Part shown: piece after piece, positions 61,299-64,000 of the stretch
Layout: each line of letters begins with the position of its first letter
How positions within the stretch are numbered: the stretch's first letter is position 1
Assembly (NCBI GenBank): GCA_016721425.1
Contig: JADKID010000007.1
Coordinates: 62,001-126,000 of the forward strand
Origin: Bryobacterales bacterium
GTDB taxonomy: Bacteria > Acidobacteriota > Terriglobia > Bryobacterales > Bryobacteraceae
Direction: 5' to 3'
DNA length: 64,000 nt
The notes under the pieces: generated by a model
What the model was told of the DNA's origin: nothing
The model's database searches: none
What the model saw: the letters and a program-made list of their open reading frames with translations, nothing else
Made by a program: the position numbers and the translations under genes

Positions 61299-63442
61299 CA
61301 GCTTTTCCTCCCCGCCAGAGCGTTCAGCACGTGCATCGGCGTCATGGGTACCGTCGGTACCCGCAACCCGATCGCATTGGCCACGGCATTCGAAATCGCC
61401 GCGATCCCCGGCACCGCCGGCGGTTCGCCCAATCCGATCACGCCGCGCTTATCGTTCTCCTCCGTAATGTCGAGGTGTACGACAATTTCGCCAATGTCCT
61501 TGATCCCGGCCAGCTTGTAGAACTCCATATCGGCGTTCAACACCCGGCCCGTGATCTCGTCCGTGATCCGTTCTTCCATCAGCGCGCCGCAGATCGACAT
61601 GATGCAGGCGCCGAAGATCTGGCTCTCCGCCGTCTTCGGATTGATCACCAGCCCCATGTCCTGCACAGCCACCAGCCGGTTCATCTTTACGACGCCCGTC
61701 TCGATGTCCACGCTGACGTCGGCGATCTGCACACCGCCTACGCCGCCGGTGTTGAGCCCCTCGCGCGCGGCCTGCGCCGGCACGTTGGAACCAGTCTCAC
61801 TGATCGTCTTCACGCCCAGCTTCTGGCACGCCGCTTTCCACGGCAGGCTCTTGGCCGGATTGTCCTTCACCAGCACCTTGCCTTCGGCCACGGTGAGTTG
61901 GTCGGCCGGAGCGCCCAGCGCCTCCGCCACCTCGATATACAACTTCTCCAAGGCATTCAATGACGCCTTGCGGGTGGACGAACTGACGCCGCCCACGGTA
62001 GTGGACCCGCCCGAGGTCCCCGAGGGCGGATAATTGGTGTCGCCAATCTTCACGCGCACATCCTGCACGCGCAAACCCAACGACTCCGCAGCCACCTGCG
62101 CGATGATCGTGCGCGTGCCGGTGCCCAGATCCTGCGAGCCCAACTCCACTTCCACCGTGCCGTCCGGATGGATCGTGACGCGCGCCGTCGAGTCGTGACC
62201 CGCGCCGCCCCACGTCCCCGCGCCCACGCCCAATCCGCGCCGGATCGAGCCCTTGCCCGCATCGCCGCGCGGATGCCACAGCTTCGACCACTCCGATAGC
62301 TCGGCAGCCTTCTTCAACTGCCGCACATACGTATCCGGCCGCGCTGTCAGGCCCGCGTTCTTGATCAGCAACTCCACCGGATCCATCTTCAGCTTGGCCG
62401 CCAGATCCTCCAGCGGTGCGCACGTCAGATAGCACGCCTGCTGATGGTTCGGAGCCCGCCATGCCCGGCTCGGCGCCGTATTGGTGCTCACCGCCGAGTG
62501 GCTCTGCCGCCGGTTCGGGATCTTCGTGAACACGTAAGGGATGGGAGGAGATCCGCCGCCGCCGATCCCGCCTGTCGCCCAGCTCTCGCTCTCCCACAAC
62601 GTGATGGTGCCATCCTTCTTGGCGCCCACCTTGATGTTGGCGAAGCCTGACGGACGGATGCCGCCGATGACCAACTCAGTCGCACGGTCCAGGAATATCT
62701 TCACTGGCCGTCCGCCCGCCTGCTTCGAGAGTTGCGAGCTCTCCAGGCCCCAACGGTCCGGCTGGAACTTCGACCCGAATCCTCCGCCGACGTGATCCTG
62801 ATGCACGTGAATGTTCGCCGCCGGCACACTCAACAGCCGCGCCAGGTCGCCCCGGATGCTCGTCACCGATTGCGTCGATGGGTTGAACTCCACCTTGTTG
62901 TCCGGCGTCCACTGCACCACGTTGCCATGCGTCTCCAGACAGCAATGCGTCAGCACCGGGATCCCGTAGTACCCCTCGCTCACCACATCGGCCTGCTTGG
63001 CCGCCATCTCCGGATCGCCTTCCACCTGTTCGCCCGCCGGCTTGGCGCGCGTCTTGACCTTCTTCAGATCCGCCTCGCGTACGAAGTGCTCCAGCACGTC
63101 GTACTCCACCTTGACCTTTGCCGCCGCGTCCCGCGCCGCCAGTTCGGTGTTGGCGGCGATGATCGCCACCTCCCACCCGGCCCACTGGATCTCAGTGCCT
63201 GCTGGTGCAATCACGCGCACTGCGGCCACGCCCGGATGCTTCTCGGCCGCACTCGTATCGATCGAGCGCACCTTTGCATGCGCGTGCGGGCTTGTTACCA
63301 ACACAGCGTGCAACATCCCAGGCTTGTTCAGGTCAGAGCTATATTTCGCCCGGCCAGAGGACTTCTCCACGCCGTCCAGACGGCTGAAGCGCTGCCCCAT
63401 CACCTTGCGCTTGCTCATATCGGGCCAGCGGTACTCAGGCAT
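61298..63442 (-). CDS. molybdenum cofactor-binding large subunit of xanthine dehydrogenase-family enzyme
   Basis: A 714-residue molybdopterin-binding subunit (CoxL/XdhA type), from ATG 63442 (MPEYRWPDMSKRKVMGQRFS), the usual start for this branch. An ATG 8 codons later is less likely. N-terminal a/b hammerhead domain (YSSDLNKPGMLHAVLVTSPH). Cofactor motifs: HQDHVGGGFGSKFQPD, RAWRAPNHQQ, ELGSQDLGTGTRTIIAQVAA and the catalytic Glu in GLGEPPAVPG. It has no Tat signal; the iron-sulfur subunit carries it, so the complex is probably exported as a hitchhiker. Substrate: aldehyde, purine or N-heterocycle cannot be told apart. Confidence 0.95.
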   Translation of the reverse strand: MPEYRWPDMSKRKVMGQRFSRLDGVEKSSGRAKYSSDLNKPGMLHAVLVTSPHAHAKVRSIDTSAAEKHPGVAAVRVIAPAGTEIQWAGWEVAIIAANTELAARDAAAKVKVEYDVLEHFVREADLKKVKTRAKPAGEQVEGDPEMAAKQADVVSEGYYGIPVLTHCCLETHGNVVQWTPDNKVEFNPSTQSVTSIRGDLARLLSVPAANIHVHQDHVGGGFGSKFQPDRWGLESSQLSKQAGGRPVKIFLDRATELVIGGIRPSGFANIKVGAKKDGTITLWESESWATGGIGGGGSPPIPYVFTKIPNRRQSHSAVSTNTAPSRAWRAPNHQQACYLTCAPLEDLAAKLKMDPVELLIKNAGLTARPDTYVRQLKKAAELSEWSKLWHPRGDAGKGSIRRGLGVGAGTWGGAGHDSTARVTIHPDGTVEVELGSQDLGTGTRTIIAQVAAESLGLRVQDVRVKIGDTNYPPSGTSGGSTTVGGVSSSTRKASLNALEKLYIEVAEALGAPADQLTVAEGKVLVKDNPAKSLPWKAACQKLGVKTISETGSNVPAQAAREGLNTGGVGGVQIADVSVDIETGVVKMNRLVAVQDMGLVINPKTAESQIFGACIMSICGALMEERITDEITGRVLNADMEFYKLAGIKDIGEIVVHLDITEENDKRGVIGLGEPPAVPGIAAISNAVANAIGLRVPTVPMTPMHVLNALAGRKS

Positions 63443-64000
63443 TGGAGCCTCCCTTCATCATCTTGGCTGCTTCCAGCACGGCCTTGCGGATGCCGACATA
63501 GGTGCCGCAGCGGCACAAGTTGCCGCCCAGTCCGTCCTGCACCTGCTCGTACGTGGGATTGGGATGTGTGTCGAGAAATGCCTTCGATGCCACCACGAAG
63601 CCCGGCGTGCAGTAGCCGCACTGTTGTGCGTCATGCGCCACAAACGCCGTTACCACCGGATGCGCCTTGCCACCCGTGATCGAGAATCCTTCAATGGTCG
63701 TGATCTGCTTGCCCTGGGCGTCAATCGCCAGAATCGAGCATGCATACATCACCTTGCCATTCACCAGGACAGAGCAGGCACCACAACTGCCGCGGTCGCA
63801 GACACGCTTGGCGCCCGTAATGTCGAGTTGACCGCGCAACACGTCCAGCAGCGTTTCACGCGGCTCCACTGTCGCCTTGGTCGCTTTGCCGTTGATGTTC
63901 AGGACGATCGCTACACCAGCCGGACCCATTACGCCCGGTGCTGTCTGCGCCTGTGCGTCGGTGCCGATCAGCGCCGGCGCCACCGCACCGGTAACTCCTA
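63435..64000 (-). CDS. [2Fe-2S] small subunit of xanthine dehydrogenase-family enzyme, partial
   Basis: Continues beyond the right edge of the window. It starts in the window at VTGAVAPALIGTDAQAQ, the end of a probable Tat signal peptide (the twin Arg lies outside). The plant-type ferredoxin ligands are CDRGSCGAC and the CSIL cysteine; the second [2Fe-2S] site is CGYC and CRC in QQCGYCTPGFVVA and GGNLCRCGTYVG. The stop overlaps the start of the molybdenum subunit by 8 bases (63435-63442). First gene of the three-subunit enzyme operon in this window. Confidence 0.94.
   Translation of the reverse strand, partial: GVTGAVAPALIGTDAQAQTAPGVMGPAGVAIVLNINGKATKATVEPRETLLDVLRGQLDITGAKRVCDRGSCGACSVLVNGKVMYACSILAIDAQGKQITTIEGFSITGGKAHPVVTAFVAHDAQQCGYCTPGFVVASKAFLDTHPNPTYEQVQDGLGGNLCRCGTYVGIRKAVLEAAKMMKGGSNA

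Overview
The window is GC-rich, densely coding chromosomal DNA. It most resembles an acidobacterium of the Solibacter/Bryobacter kind. Supporting signs are the protein families present (long secreted NHL and HAF-repeat proteins, DUF1326, DUF2934, a PEP-CTERM protein, a bifunctional YncE/phosphoesterase, GMC oxidoreductase with a Tat-exported small subunit), Gram-negative-type secreted proteins, and many GTG/TTG starts. The taxonomic call is inference; there is no rRNA here. I see no phage, insertion sequence or CRISPR array.

Layout: (1) 1-3.1 kb: the N-terminal part of a UvrD/PcrA helicase, broken by a 1-base frameshift; an ECF sigma / anti-sigma-like / Spy-like envelope-stress operon; and rpmE. 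(2) 3.17-3.43 kb: a compact, strongly structured non-coding transcript with promoter, a 16-nt Shine-Dalgarno element, a 14-codon ORF, a predicted pseudoknot and a terminator. This is the most unusual object in the window. (3) 3.5-9.1 kb: MFS transporter, secreted proteins, PBP4-type DacB, FmdB, LexA and a DUF2934 protein frameshifted at an A6 run. (4) 9.3-19.1 kb: GMC dehydrogenase pair, GH63-like glucosidase, and a ~1,590-residue secreted repeat protein split by a frameshift. (5) 19.2-27.9 kb: topA, dprA and two large secreted NHL-type proteins. (6) 27.9-32.1 kb: a MoxR-like AAA+ ATPase overlapping a 611-residue partner of unknown function, divergent from a zinc-ribbon protein and a TIM-barrel protein. 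(7) 32.1-43.4 kb: UbiA-type prenyltransferase, GT39-like protein, M20 dipeptidase, YyaL/DUF255 protein, Tpx, flavin reductase, HU, a site-2 protease, two glycosyltransferases and prepilin peptidase. (8) 43.4-54.2 kb: MetY, a ligase-carrier-thioesterase fusion with a Cys nucleophile, a decayed gene, ThrB, and a sugar-isomerase/oxidoreductase/epimerase catabolic group. (9) 54.3-64 kb: tRNA-Lys, SGNH hydrolase, assorted secreted proteins, hemerythrin, and an operon for a three-subunit molybdenum hydroxylase followed by a 76-residue Cys-rich protein and a YncE/phosphoesterase.

Three otherwise good genes carry single-base frameshifts (near 140, 9093 and 16558), one of them in a homopolymer. Either the assembly has residual indel errors or these genes are decaying; read-level data would decide. 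The region 47275-48117 is different: several frameshifts are packed into one stretch, which looks like a true pseudogene.
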